This document shows, piece by piece, positions 52,568 through 63,789 of a stretch of 64,000 bases of DNA (position 1 is its first letter; each line of letters starts with the position of its first letter). The DNA is taken from contig NC_079134.1 of assembly GCF_945859705.1 (NCBI RefSeq), positions 42,400,402 to 42,464,401 on the forward strand, given 5' to 3'. The position numbers and the translations under genes were made by a program. This DNA comes from Episyrphus balteatus (taxonomy: Eukaryota; Arthropoda; Insecta; Diptera; Syrphidae). The notes under the pieces are model-generated. The model saw only the letters and a list, made by a program, of their open reading frames with translations. It made no database searches and was not told where the DNA came from.

Positions 52568-53100
52568 TTACAAAATTCCCATAGCTTTCTCGACAACAGC
52601 ATGAGGTTGGCGCATCACTTCGCTATTCTCTGGAACTCCAAGGAAATCACCAAATTCAATTAGTTCATCACGTCCAAGAAGAACATCTTCCATTAAATGG
52701 CTAAACGAATAAAGTTTCTTTGTTTCAAAGCAAAAGTTCTCTCACAGAAAAAACAAAACAACAACAATTCTTACCTCGATTGAAGGAATGGCAGACGACC
52801 AATTTGACGAGCTGCATGCAATTCCATTCCAAGTTTGAGTGGAGCATTCAAACCTTCACGATTTCTTAACATTTGCATGGACAAATCCAGACGATGTTTG
52901 TCGTAATTCAATTCGGAATCTTTGAGTTTATGAATGTGGGCAATTTGCATGAGGCAATTGGCATCGGAAGGGCCGGCTACAGATGGCGATGCCTTTAAAA
53001 CTGATGGTTGCGATGGAGCTACTTTAATTGATTGCTGAAATTATTTAGATTGTATTAAATATTTGTTTGGAAATGTTTTTTTTTTTGTAATATTTACCAT
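52568..53100 (-). CDS. Pomp: Proteasome maturation protein POMP (UMP1 homologue)
   Basis: Three exons on the minus strand: 53100-53098 (the ATG only), 53034-52775 and 52700-52568, 132 codons with stop, 131 aa. Introns are short, with ATG|GTAAAT...TTTCAG and GAG|GTAAGA...TTTAG borders. Conserved blocks match human POMP: MQMLRNREGLNAPLKLGMEL (human FSTLRNIQGLFAPLKLQMEF), RQIGRLPFLQSSHLMEDVL and SEVMRQPHAVVEKAMGIL (human SEVMGEPHLMVEYKLGLL). POMP chaperones half-proteasome assembly and is the first substrate of the finished 20S particle. The N-terminus is short and Pro/Ser/Ala-rich; the start is set by the ATG at the end of exon 1. Confidence 0.9.
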
Positions 53101-53502
53101 ATTGTTAACAAAATTATTATTTCTGATTTTACAAAAGAATGGAAAATATATTTTTTTTGACAAAATCGCGTTCAATGATGATGACGGATGACAAACAATT
53201 ATTTACTTCACTTGAAGTTGGCTACGATTGAAAAAAATTAAATGTCAAATTCACATGGTTTGTGTATTAGCTTAACGAAAAACTTGATTGGAATATAAAC
53301 GGAACAGGAAATGGAAGACATCGGATTTTTAAGAGTCAGTTTATTTAAAAAACAGGAAATTGATTTAATTTTCAATAAAAATAAGCGTATAAAAATTGCA
53401 TTGACATACTATTGAACTGAGACAGGAAAAAAATCGCATGGGAGAGGGTCTATTACCCTCCGTTTGGCTTGGAAAAAAAAATATTAAAAATTTAATTTCC
53501 AT

Positions 53503-53647
53503 TGGGCCTGGCTACACAGTGTTGTGCCCAATCACGTTCCAATTTACATTTTCTAGGAACAAACGTCAAAAAGACGAAAATCCTCACCCCTCTTGCCTAC
53601 AAACTGACTGGTTAGGCAATTGAAAAATCACCGTGTAGCCCGGCACA
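53503..53647. mobile_element. Short MITE, TGGGCCTGGCTACAC ends
   Basis: GGGCCTGGCTACACAGTG on the left and CACCGTGTAGCCCGGCAC on the right are inverted copies about 145 bp apart, just upstream of Pomp. No duplication assigned. Confidence 0.5.
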
Positions 53648-53888
53648 TTGACGTGCTGTATATGTACCAATAAATTTTTCCTTTACCTTATTATTTTTAA
53701 ATAAAGCTGTTTTAAGGAACAGTGCTTGAAAAATTTATTTTCAATTTCAAAATTTGAAAAAAAAAAAATACAAAAAAAAATTTATTTGATGTAATTGAGT
53801 GTTAACGATGTTTTCAATCCTCTCACTAACTTTTATTCAAAAACAGGAAACCGAATGCGAAAATGTTTTGTCGTTTTCAAGAAATTAA

Positions 53889-54060
53889 AGGCTTGGCCAC
53901 ACCGGAGGGTACGCGGTAGAGGTACAGGTAACGATACGGGTATTTGTATGGAAAAAATTCCAAACTGACACATCAACGTTCGGGTGTGGAATTTTTTTAA
54001 TACAAATATCGTTGCCGCTACCCGTACCGCTACCGCGTACCCTCCGGTGTGGCCAAGCCT
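53889..54060. mobile_element. Harbinger-type MITE, AGGCTTGGCCACACCGG family
   Basis: 172 bp. Ends AGGCTTGGCCACACCGGAGG and CCTCCGGTGTGGCCAAGCCT are perfect inverted copies, continuing through GTACGCGGTAG/CTACCGCGTAC. A TAA duplication flanks both ends. GC-rich hairpin with no coding function. Confidence 0.85.
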
Positions 54061-54744
54061 TAAAAAAAAAAACAAAACTCCTATTTAAATTATTTCTCAA
54101 TAACGAATACAAAATTATCTCTTAATTTAAAATTGAACAATGTTTTCAATAAGAACATCATCCAATAACCAATTAGTCAACAATCGTCCAATTATTTTAA
54201 TATAAAAAAAATTGTGTGTTTAGACGAGTTCATACGAATGCAAGAAGTCAGCAAATTTTTTAACAGAAAATTGGCAAAGGATTGGCTTCCAAATTCTTTC
54301 TGTCACTTTCGACAGATAAAATTGGATGTTTACATGGTTGATAGAAAATTGGTGAAAATTTGTTGGGAAAAATCGGCCAATATTGGAAGACCTTGCAATA
54401 GTGTATACTTAAGCCTTGAATACATTAGCCACTTTTTGCAAAATTTCAAAAACAAAAATAATTTTTTTTCTTCTAGTGTAGTTGGTTTTCAAAAAAGAAA
54501 AAAGAGTAGGTATTTATACCAAATTGTTTTTTTTTTTTCAGGGAAACAATCACAAAATAAGTTTAAAACTTTTCATGTTTGTACTTTTTTACTTTTTAGG
54601 TGAATGTAACTGCATGCTATTTAAAGAAAAATTCCCCAACTGTTTTTTTTTTTTTACTTTCTGTTAAAGAATATTTTAGTCAATTGAAAAATTAAAGTTA
54701 AAAATAATAATAAATATGAAAATAAAAAAGTTTTTAACGTGATC

Positions 54745-54822
54745 ACCCGACTAACATTTTTGCTTCTATAAAGTTCTATAGAAGCTTCTTTTATAAAACG
54801 TTATAGAAGCGTCATAGAATCG
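54745..54822. mobile_element. Short hairpin MITE (family A, copy 2)
   Basis: ACCCGACTAACATTTTTGCT then TCTATAAAGTTCTATAGAAG and TTATAGAAGCGTCATAGAAT; related to 2034-2128 and 55112-55195. Borders approximate. Confidence 0.55.
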
Positions 54823-54871
54823 ATGAACCCCGGATGCATACTAGCCCTCATGTTCCACCTCCTCGTTAGCA

Positions 54872-55990
54872 GTGTGGCATAGACAAAAATATACTATAGC
54901 TTTTTTGAAAGGATATATCCTGAAAGTAAAATACTCCAAAAAGAGAAAAGTTGTTGGGCCAGACTATATACCCTCAGAGTTTTGGAAAAAGATGGGAGGC
55001 ATCGGGTCTAGATGGCTCATGATTCTTGTTTACAAGCTTATACGAGGTGATGGCATGCCTAATCAATGGAGGGAAAGTTCCCTTCTTCCAATATACAAAG
55101 GAAGGGTGATACCCCGACGATTTTGCTTCTATAAAGCCTTAAAGGTGCTATAGTTGCTTGTGTAAAGCTTTATAGAAGCAAAATTGTTTGTAGGGACGCG
55201 AAGCTGTGAAGAATCGTTGAGCGAGTCTTGGGTAGCCGACTGCGAATAATAATAAGGCTATATGATGACCAGTAAATCAACGACAGATGCAATCCAGATT
55301 ATCAGAACCATTATGGAAAAACATAGAGTTCCTTGGAGGATTTGCGTGTCGTATTGGTTGATTTTGAAAAAGCACGCGATTGACAACCACGAGATCTGAT
55401 ATGGGTGGCCCTCAGACAACGAAGAGTTCCAGAAACCTATTTCGAATAATTATGGACATGTATGATGAAGCAGCAGGAGTCACCGAATAATTCGAAATCA
55501 CAGTAGGAGTACACCAGGGAAGCGTTTTGAGTCCTCTGCTCTTTATTTCGGTTCTTGATTACCTGTTTTAAGGCAAAGTGGCGGACCCAAAGGGCATCAG
55601 TTATTCTTTGCTGACGATGGAGCCATCATAAGTGAAGACCCGATATTCCTGCAACGAGCAATTGACGTATGAGTGAATGTTCTTGAAGGAGTGGACCGTA
55701 TAAGCGCGAAAAAGACAGAATACCTATGCTGCCCATTTTCTGATCCACGCAGGCCTATTCCTGACATTTATTTGAATGGTGTAGTGATGCTTTCACAAGT
55801 GTGAAAACTTTGAATATCTAGGGTCTATGATAAATAACGAAGGTACTTGTGATGACGATATCAATCATCGCGTAAGCGTAGGGTGGATGAAGTGGCAGGA
55901 ATATTCTGCTATCTTCGATCGATCGAAAAATTCCCCCTAAGCTGAAAGGAAGACTCTACACCGCAGTTGTTTGGTTTTCCAAAAGGAACG
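54872..55990 (+). pseudogene. Decayed RTE-like reverse transcriptase
   Basis: Motifs in RTE order but different frames: KVVGPDYIPSEFWKKMGG and NQWRESSLLPIYKG (54944-55102), KSTTDAIQIIRTIMEKHR (55272-55326), LVDFEKARD (about 55353-55380), SVLSPLLF (about 55523-55547), FADDG (about 55611), NFEYLGSMINNEGTCDDDIN (about 55809-55868) and KLKGRLYTAVV (55939-55971). Multiple stops and frameshifts. A hairpin MITE is inserted at 55112-55195, and the tandem duplication begins within the gene at 55262. Confidence 0.75.
55112..55195. mobile_element. Short hairpin MITE (family A, copy 3)
   Basis: The arms TTTTGCTTCTATAAAGCCTT and AAAGCTTTATAGAAGCAAAA enclose about 25 bases. It interrupts the RTE-like frame just after LLPIYKG. 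Confidence 0.75.
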
Positions 55991-56233
55991 CAGTTTAGTA
56001 GGTACTAAAAGCTGCTTTGAACTACTTTTTCAAAAGAGTAATAGCGGTTGAAAGCAACTTTAAGTAATTAGTTAACCATATTTCCATTATCCGCATTTTT
56101 TTAACGAAAAACAAAAACGCAGAATTAACAGCATTATGTAGGTATATTGAATTTAATCAAAATCGTGAGGTTAGAGCCGTTTTCGAGAAAATTGTAATTG
56201 CTCGAAAAATTTGTATGGGAGGTATATTACAAA

Positions 56234-57682
56234 CAGTGCCGGTTTAAGCACTACCGGCGCCCCTGGGCAAGATTGCAAGTGGCGCCTCTCAAAAAAAAAA
56301 TTCATTTTAAAACAATTTTTAAAATCACGAAAAAAGCAATAGCAGATTATGTCTTACCTCTCATATACTTGTTAATGCATTTATTGACAATGTGCAGTTT
56401 ATTAAAGTACATAAGGTTAACTTTAAAAAAAATTAAATATTCATGTCATTTAGGCTCAATTGACAAGTTTACCTTTATTTCTGACTTTTTTGTTTATAAC
56501 ATTTAAAGAGTAGGTACAGTTGGTTTTATTTGAACAATATTTTTCAAAAACTTTTTCAACTAGGTACTAAATGTCGTTTTCGATTGGAATCACTCAATGA
56601 TTCACTCATTCTGAAATCCAATAAAAAAGTTTGAATCACTTCCACCCAATTCTGAATCTTAATATCTGTATTGGTGAAAAATCAAATAATTTTTTCTGTA
56701 GGAGAATAAAAAACTTGTAGCAGGCTTCTGAATGATTCCGGACGCTTCCGGATGGCCAATCGAAAACGACATACCTTTATAAGTATTAGGTTTGTTCGTT
56801 GTGAGCTCTAGGGCACTCTGGGTCGCTCCGAATTCGTTGTCAAGCGTTTTTTGTAGCTCCTTTTTCAACCAGAGTTATTTCCTCTGTGTTCGATGTTCGC
56901 TGATGAAACTAAAGGCGTTCGATGTAAAGTGAAAACCCGAGAAACTCTGATTTTTTTGACAGTTAATTGACATGACTTGAGTGCCCTGGAGGAGGAAACA
57001 ACGAACAGATCTATTCTTTTATTCTCACACACAAACGTAGTTTTTTATGAGAAATGGAGAAGCTGTCAATTTTTGGCCTTTCTGGATTTTGGGTTTTCGG
57101 GATTTTGGTTTTGGGGATTTTCGGATTCTGTGTTTTCGGGATTTTGGGGTTTCGGGTTTTTGGGTTTTCGGAATTTAGGGTATTCTGGATTTTGGGCTTC
57201 CTGCACTTTTAATTTCGGGATTCTGTCTGTCTCCCTTCTGTTTCTTTATTCATTATTACAGCCTGGATATTACCAGCTATGATTTAGTGTTTTATATATA
57301 GGGGCGCCTTTGCAAAAATTAAATTGGTTGGAGGAATATTAAGATTGCTTTAGTCTTTCAAAATAAATTGGGGCGCCTTGTTCTTCAAAGATGAACGAAG
57401 ATTTTGGACACCATTGTCCTTCCGGAAGCCAAACAAGTTAACTCAAAACTGGGGGGGCTTCATTCTTCAAAAAGTTTAAAACAAACAATACGAGCGCCGT
57501 TGAAAAAGTAAAATAGAAAAAAATTGGGGCGCCTTTGTGAAAGTAAAAATAAATAAAACATCGATTGGGTAGACTTCGTTATTTATAAAACTTTTGTAAA
57601 AGTTCGGGGCGCCTGCGGCGCCCCTCAGTGCTTGCGCCTCTGGGCGACGGCCCAGGCTGCCCCCCCCTTAAAACCGGCCCTG
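56234..57682. mobile_element. hAT-type non-autonomous element, copy 1
   Basis: Ends CAGTGCCGGTTTAAG and CTTAAAACCGGCCCTG with an 8-bp duplication ATTACAAA (56226-56233, 57683-57690), the hAT signature. GGGGCGCC motifs recur in the interior. A nested MITE lies at 56571-56772 and a GGGTTTTCGG-rich low-complexity stretch at about 57080-57200. No transposase. Confidence 0.88.
56571..56772. mobile_element. MITE, ATGTCGTTTTCGATTGG family, nested in hAT copy 1
   Basis: Ends ATGTCGTTTTCGATTGG and CCAATCGAAAACGACAT, 202 bp apart. The inside matches parts of 3711-4034 (for example GAATCATTCAGAAGCC in inverted sense), with internal deletion. Confidence 0.75.
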
Positions 57683-58038
57683 ATTACAAAAGAGGATATT
57701 ACAAAAAAACCAACAACAACGTGTCGGTGAGGCGCGCAGAAAGAGTAAAAATAAACTTCCTATTTTCAATATAAACCATGTTGTTTTCATGACATTTTTA
57801 ATCATGAATAATTTTATTTATGAATAAAGTGAGAATTCCTGGTTTGAGAAGTTGTAGTATTCACTTAGGAACTTAGGTATATCTGAAATGTATCAAATTT
57901 TTTTTTTTTTTTTTTTCGAAAAATTTGGAGTTTCATAGGTACTTTAACGCGTCACCGACACGATATGAATACTGTAGGTATGCTCGTATTTGTCACCATT
58001 ATTGTATCGTCGTCATGCCGCAACAAAGATCATGATTC

Positions 58039-58767
58039 ATGATGACCAGTAAATCAACGACAGATGCAATCCAGATTATCAGAACCATTATGGAAAAACA
58101 TAGAGTTCCTTGGAGGATTTGCGTGTCGTATTGGTTGATTTTGAAAAAGCACGCGATTGACAACCACGAGATCTGATATGGGTGGCCCTCAGACAACGAA
58201 GAGTTCCAGAAACCTATTTCGAATAATTATGGACATGTATGATGAAGCAGCAGGAGTCACCGAATAATTCGAAATCACAGTAGGAGTACACCAGGGAAGC
58301 GTTTTGAGTCCTCTGCTCTTTATTTCGGTTCTTGATTACCTGTTTTAAGGCAAAGTGGCGGACCCAAAGGGCATCAGTTATTCTTTGCTGACGATGGAGC
58401 CATCATAAGTGAAGACCCGATATTCCTGCAACGAGCAATTGACGTATGAGTGAATGTTCTTGAAGGAGTGGACCGTATAAGCGCGAAAAAGACAGAATAC
58501 CTATGCTGCCCATTTTCTGATCCACGCAGGCCTATTCCTGACATTTATTTGAATGGTGTAGTGATGCTTTCACAAGTGTGAAAACTTTGAATATCTAGGG
58601 TCTATGATAAATAACGAAGGTACTTGTGATGACGATATCAATCATCGCGTAAGCGTAGGGTGGATGAAGTGGCAGGAATATTCTGCTATCTTCGATCGAT
58701 CGAAAAATTCCCCCTAAGCTGAAAGGAAGACTCTACACCGCAGTTGTTTGGTTTTCCAAAAGGAACG
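58039..58767 (+). pseudogene. RTE-like relic, second copy (in tandem duplicate)
   Basis: A duplicate of 55262-55990 with the same stops and frameshifts, so the decay predates the duplication. Confidence 0.75.
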
Positions 58768-59010
58768 CAGTTTAGTAGGTACTAAAAGCTGCTTTGAACT
58801 ACTTTTTCAAAAGAGTAATAGCGGTTGAAAGCAACTTTAAGTAATTAGTTAACCATATTTCCATTATCCGCATTTTTTTAACGAAAAACAAAAACGCAGA
58901 ATTAACAGCATTATGTAGGTATATTGAATTTAATCAAAATCGTGAGGTTAGAGCCGTTTTCGAGAAAATTGTAATTGCTCGAAAAATTTGTATGGGAGGT
59001 ATATTACAAA

Positions 59011-60458
59011 CAGTGCCGGTTTAAGCACTACCGGCGCCCCTGGGCAAGATTGCAAGTGGCGCCTCTCAAAAAAAAATTCATTTTAAAACAATTTTTAAAA
59101 TCACGAAAAAAGCAATAGCAGATTATGTCTTACCTCTCATATACTTGTTAATGCATTTATTGACAATGTGCAGTTTATTAAAGTACATAAGGTTAACTTT
59201 AAAAATAATTAAATATTCATGTCATTTAGGCTCAATTGACAAGTTTACCTTTATTTCTGACTTTTTTGTTTATAACATTTAAAGAGTAGGTACAGTTGGT
59301 TTTATTTGAACAATATTTTTCAAAAACTTTTTCAACTAGGTACTAAATGTCGTTTTCGATTGGAATCACTCAATGATTCACTCATTCTGAAATCCAATAA
59401 AAAAGTTTGAATCACTTCCACCCAATTCTGAATCTTAATATCTGTATTGGTGAAAAATCAAATAATTTTTTCTGTAGGAGAATAAAAAACTTGTAGCAGG
59501 CTTCTGAATGATTCCGGACGCTTCCGGATGGCCAATCGAAAACGACATACCTTTATAAGTATTAGGTTTGTTCGTTGTGAGCTCTAGGGCACTCTGGGTC
59601 GCTCCGAATTCGTTGTCAAGCGTTTTTTGTAGCTCCTTTTTCAACCAGAGTTATTTCCTCTGTGTTCGATGTTCGCTGATGAAACTAAAGGCGTTCGATG
59701 TAAAGTGAAAACCCGAGAAACTCTGATTTTTTTGACAGTTAATTGACATGACTTGAGTGCCCTGGAGGAGGAAACAACGAACAGATCTATTCTTTTATTC
59801 TCACACACAAACGTAGTTTTTTATGAGAAATGGAGAAGCTGTCAATTTTTGGCCTTTCTGGATTTTGGGTTTTCGGGATTTTGGTTTTGGGGATTTTCGG
59901 ATTCTGTGTTTTCGGGATTTTGGGGTTTCGGGTTTTTGGGTTTTCGGAATTTAGGGTATTCTGGATTTTGGGCTTCCTGCACTTTTAATTTCGGGATTCT
60001 GTCTGTCTCCCTTCTGTTTCTTTATTCATTATTACAGCCTGGATATTACCAGCTATGATTTAGTGTTTTATATATAGGGGCGCCTTTGCAAAAATTAAAT
60101 TGGTTGGAGGAATATTAAGATTGCTTTAGTCTTTCAAAATAAATTGGGGCGCCTTGTTCTTCAAAGATGAACGAAGATTTTGGACACCATTGTCCTTCCG
60201 GAAGCCAAACAAGTTAACTCAAAACTGGGGGGGCTTCATTCTTCAAAAAGTTTAAAACAAACAATACGAGCGCCGTTGAAAAAGTAAAATAGAAAAAAAT
60301 TGGGGCGCCTTTGTGAAAGTAAAAATAAATAAAACATCGATTGGGTAGACTTCGTTATTTATAAAACTTTTGTAAAAGTTCGGGGCGCCTGCGGCGCCCC
60401 TCAGTGCTTGCGCCTCTGGGCGACGGCCCAGGCTGCCCCCCCCTTAAAACCGGCCCTG
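59011..60458. mobile_element. hAT-type non-autonomous element, copy 2
   Basis: A passive copy created by the tandem duplication, not by transposition: its flanks and the ATTACAAA duplication are the same as in copy 1. It includes its own nested MITE at 59347-59548. Confidence 0.88.
59347..59548. mobile_element. MITE, ATGTCGTTTTCGATTGG family, nested in hAT copy 2
   Basis: Duplicate of 56571-56772 by the segmental duplication. Confidence 0.75.
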
Positions 60459-60636
60459 ATTACAAAAGAGGATATTACAAAAAAACCAACAACAACGTGT
60501 CGGTGAGGCGCGCAGAAAGAGTAAAAATAAACTTCCTATTTTCAATATAAACCATGTTGTTTTCATGACATTTTTAATCATGAATAATTTTATTTATGAA
60601 TAAAGTGAGAATTCCTGGTTTGAGAAGTTGTAGTAT

Positions 60637-62146
60637 AGTGGAGTAACTAAAGCTCAAAAATTGGCAATATTAGGGAACCCGGCCGAACAGCTTAGACTTT
60701 GATGATCTTTTTTTTCAAACGTCGGTAATTAAAAATACTTTAAAGTCTATAGATTAAAAATTGCCGGCGTTGCCGTTTTGATTTTTTAAATTTAATTAAA
60801 GTTTTTTGTGAACAAAAACAAATTTTTTTCAAAATTTTTTCTTAAATTTCATAAATTAATTGATGCCAAAAGATTGTCTAGGAAATTCAAGGAAAAAAAA
60901 TATATGGGAGTGAGGGACAATCTTCCATAGTTCAAGCGATAGATGCAATTTTCTTATTAATTGACTTCAAACACAAAAAAAAATATTTGAACACAACGGC
61001 AACACTTACAATATTCAAATATACATTTTTTAAAAGCTAGAAGCTTAGTCATATATGTAAAATTAAAATTAAGTTAATTGAATGAACGGCTTTTGAAAGA
61101 ATGGTAATTGAACTCAGATTTTGAAAAAAAAAAATTATTGAAAAAATTTTAACATGTCGTTTTTAAACTTGGTCGTAATATAAAATGCATTTATTTTCAA
61201 ATTTTTTTGGCCGCATTTATTATGATTTCAAATTATAAAAGGAAATGTCAATATGTATTACGGTTTATAAAAAAAAAAATAAAAAGTATTTCATTTTCGA
61301 AGAACTTTTTTTAATAAAAGTTTTGAAAAAAAATGTAACTTATTTTTTTTTAAAGTTCAACATCTAAACATAAAATTATTTTTTATTCATTTAATAACCC
61401 TTACTGTTGAAAGTTAAATAGCAAAAATTTAAAGTTCCTATTTACCACAGTCTTTGAGAAAATTAATTATTTCAATGCAAAAATTCAGTTTTAATAAAAA
61501 AAACCATTGAAATTGAAGTAATTTTTCATTTTTTTTCAAAAGTGTGATATATTTTACCTTTTTTGCTTCGAAATTCAACTGATAATATTTATGGCCAAAC
61601 ATTTTTTTTTTTAAATTCATATTTTATTAGAAAAAGTTTGGAAAAAAGTCATTTTAAATTTTTCTAATAATATTTTTTTTTTTAATTCTGAGTTTGAGGA
61701 CCATTTTTTCAAAAAGTCTTGATTAAATTTAGTGGATTTAAATTTAAGAGATAAGAATGAGCTTCTGGCTTTTTAAAAATGTATTTTAAAATATTGTAGG
61801 TGTTGCCGTTGTTTTCAAAATATTTTTTTTGTGTTTGAGGTCAGAATGTTACAAAATTGCATTTATCGCTTAAACGATGGAAGATTGTCCCTTACTGCCT
61901 TTTATATATTTTCCTTAAATTACCTAGAGAATCTTTTGCTATCATTTGTTTTATGAAATTTAAGCAAAAAAAATGGTTTTGTTCAAAAAAAATTTAATTT
62001 TAATTTTAAAAAACAATACGGCAACACCGGCAATTTTTAATCTATAGACTTTAAAGTATTTTTAATTACCTACGTTTGAAAAAAGAATCTTCAAAATCAG
62101 AGCTGTTCGGCCGGGTTCCCTAATAATTTGCTTTAATTACTCTACT
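60637..62146. mobile_element. 1510-bp foldback element present in only one duplicate
   Basis: Ends AGTGGAGTAACTAAAGC and GCTTTAATTACTCTACT are inverted copies. Long imperfect arms pair inward (GGGAACCCGGCCGAACAGC with GCTGTTCGGCCGGGTTCCC; TAAAGTCTATAGATTAAAAA with its inverse). AGTAT flanks it at 60632-60636 and 62147-62151, while the empty site in copy 1 (57856-57860) has AGTAT once. The duplication is therefore 5 bp (6 bp if one terminal base is reassigned). No coding frame. Confidence 0.92.
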
Positions 62147-62324
62147 AGTATTCACTTAGGAACTTAGGTATATCTGAAATGTATCAAATTTTTTTTTTTT
62201 TTTTCGAAAAATTTGGAGTTTCATAGGTACTTTAACGCGTCACCGACACGATATGAATACTGTAGGTATGCTCGTATTTGTCACCATTATTGTATCGTCG
62301 TCATGCCGCAACAAAGATCATGAT

Positions 62325-63063
62325 TCTTGAAAATATTGAGTCACATAAACCACCTACAATATTTGTTTTACCCATTTTCCCCCAAATTCAAGATACCTAT
62401 TCCCGAAGTGTCTCCATTAGGACTCTTCAACTAATTAAATTATTTTAAAGTTCCGCACAGCTTAGTTTGGGTACAGAACAACCAATGAATTCAAAAACAA
62501 GACAAGAATTCCATTCACTTTTTGATCTCGAAAGTGTTTCTGTTGTGGTTTTTTGTCTTAAGTTAACCGCTAATGTGCTAATAAGTCAATGTCCCACGAT
62601 CTGTCACCTCAATTCAAAATGTAAAGATTAAATAATTGATTAATTAACAGATTTTCGTCAGTTCACTAATTAAGCCCTTCTGTTTTTTTTTGTTTTGGGT
62701 GTAAGTTTTTTATATGCGTAGATATGCTATGTGGTTTTACTTTTGAAATCAAATTTATATTTAACCTATCGAAACGGTACAATGAGTATACCATTATAGA
62801 TGGTCAAACCACCACGGTAGAAAACATATCCGTGGGTTAAAGAACATGATAATTGATTTGTAAATAAAAACACGCACATTAAAACCTTGTCCAATGTTCT
62901 GCTTTTTGGCCCAGTTAACATATTGCTTTTGTCACCTATTATTTGATATATTTGTTAAGGAGTTAACACTTACCAATAGTATATTTATTTACCTACGCAC
63001 AAAGATTGGTAAACAAAATATTTTTGTTTTCTCAAAATAATAGAGTAGCTTTATGTAGTTTAT
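62325..63063. other. No gene seen
   Basis: AT-rich, without a recognisable frame, inverted repeat or motif array. Confidence 0.5.
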
Positions 63064-63312
63064 CGTCGGTCTCATGAGCAAACCTCGTAACTCCAAAAAT
63101 CAAAATTTTACAGGAGAGACGAAAGAATAAACAAACAACAGAGTAGTTGGGAAGAAACGCGCGGTGCAAAATTTGATCTTAAGTCTATTTAGAGTTTTCG
63201 GAATGACCCCAAATTTTCTGGGTTGCTCCGCTGACATATTTTCTACAGAATGGCATTCAAAAGTCATTTTTGAAAAAAAGTGGAGTTACGAGGTTTTCTC
63301 ATGAGACCGACG
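63064..63312. mobile_element. MITE with CGTCGGTCTCATGAG termini
   Basis: CGTCGGTCTCATGAGCAAAC and the inverted end CTCATGAGACCGACG, 249 bp apart; CCTCGTAACTCC/GGAGTTACGAGG extends the arms. Terminal CGTCGG is shared with the element at 21963-22472. Confidence 0.75.
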
Positions 63313-63573
63313 GTATAGGCTATTTGATTATAAGAAACTTATAAGATTTTGAATTGATACGTTAAGATTTTAAAAAGAACAAGGGCGTAAGACAGGACAA
63401 ATAACAAAGACCTTCTTTAAAGTCGCTATAAGTCACGCAACTAAATTGCCACATCCGACACTCCACGGACGCTCTAACTTTAAAACTCTAACCTCATATT
63501 TCAAAAGTCCGTCCTACTGCGCTGTTTGCACAAGTTGGCGATATTGAAATAATCGGAAGGACACAAAAAAAAT

Positions 63574-63784
63574 TCTATTGCGCCGCTCCACCACTTCATT
63601 TTGTATGAAAAATTCGCCGCACCATGATACATAAGCAGCGGTGGTGTGGCGGTTTAAAATTTTTTGATCATGATGCGGACGTGGTGCAGCGGTGGTGCGG
63701 CGCAATAGAAATTTCTCATAGGTAGGTGTAGGGGTGGCGGTAAAAAAGTGCTGCGGACGTGGTGCAGCGGTGGTGCGGCGCAAT
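63574..63784. repeat. GC-rich inverted and direct repeat block
   Basis: TTCTATTGCGCCGC (63574) pairs with GCGGCGCAATAGAA (ending 63710). The segment TGCGGACGTGGTGCAGCGG plus TGGTGCGGCGCAAT then occurs again at 63752-63784. It lies directly before the RTE 3' fragment. Confidence 0.65.
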
Positions 63785-63789
63785 TCCAT

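Larger units (their letters stand above)
55262..58038. repeat. 2777-bp tandem duplication, copy 1
   Basis: Starts ATGATGACCAGTAAATCAAC, ends ...CAACAAAGATCATGATTC, and is directly followed by the same sequence at 58039. The unit contains the downstream part of the RTE-like relic, a complete hAT element and about 350 bp of flank. The copies differ only by a few bases and A-run lengths. Confidence 0.95.
58039..62324. repeat. 2777-bp tandem duplication, copy 2 (interrupted)
   Basis: Same content and order as copy 1, but carries a 1510-bp insertion at 60637-62146. The copy resumes at 62152 and ends at ATCATGATTC, beyond which the sequence is unique. Confidence 0.95.

Noticed and set aside
56977..57282. 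Phe/Gly/Trp-rich frame, repeated in the tandem duplicate at 59753-60058
   Set aside because: Translation of a GGGTTTTCGG-type low-complexity tract inside a hAT-type element.
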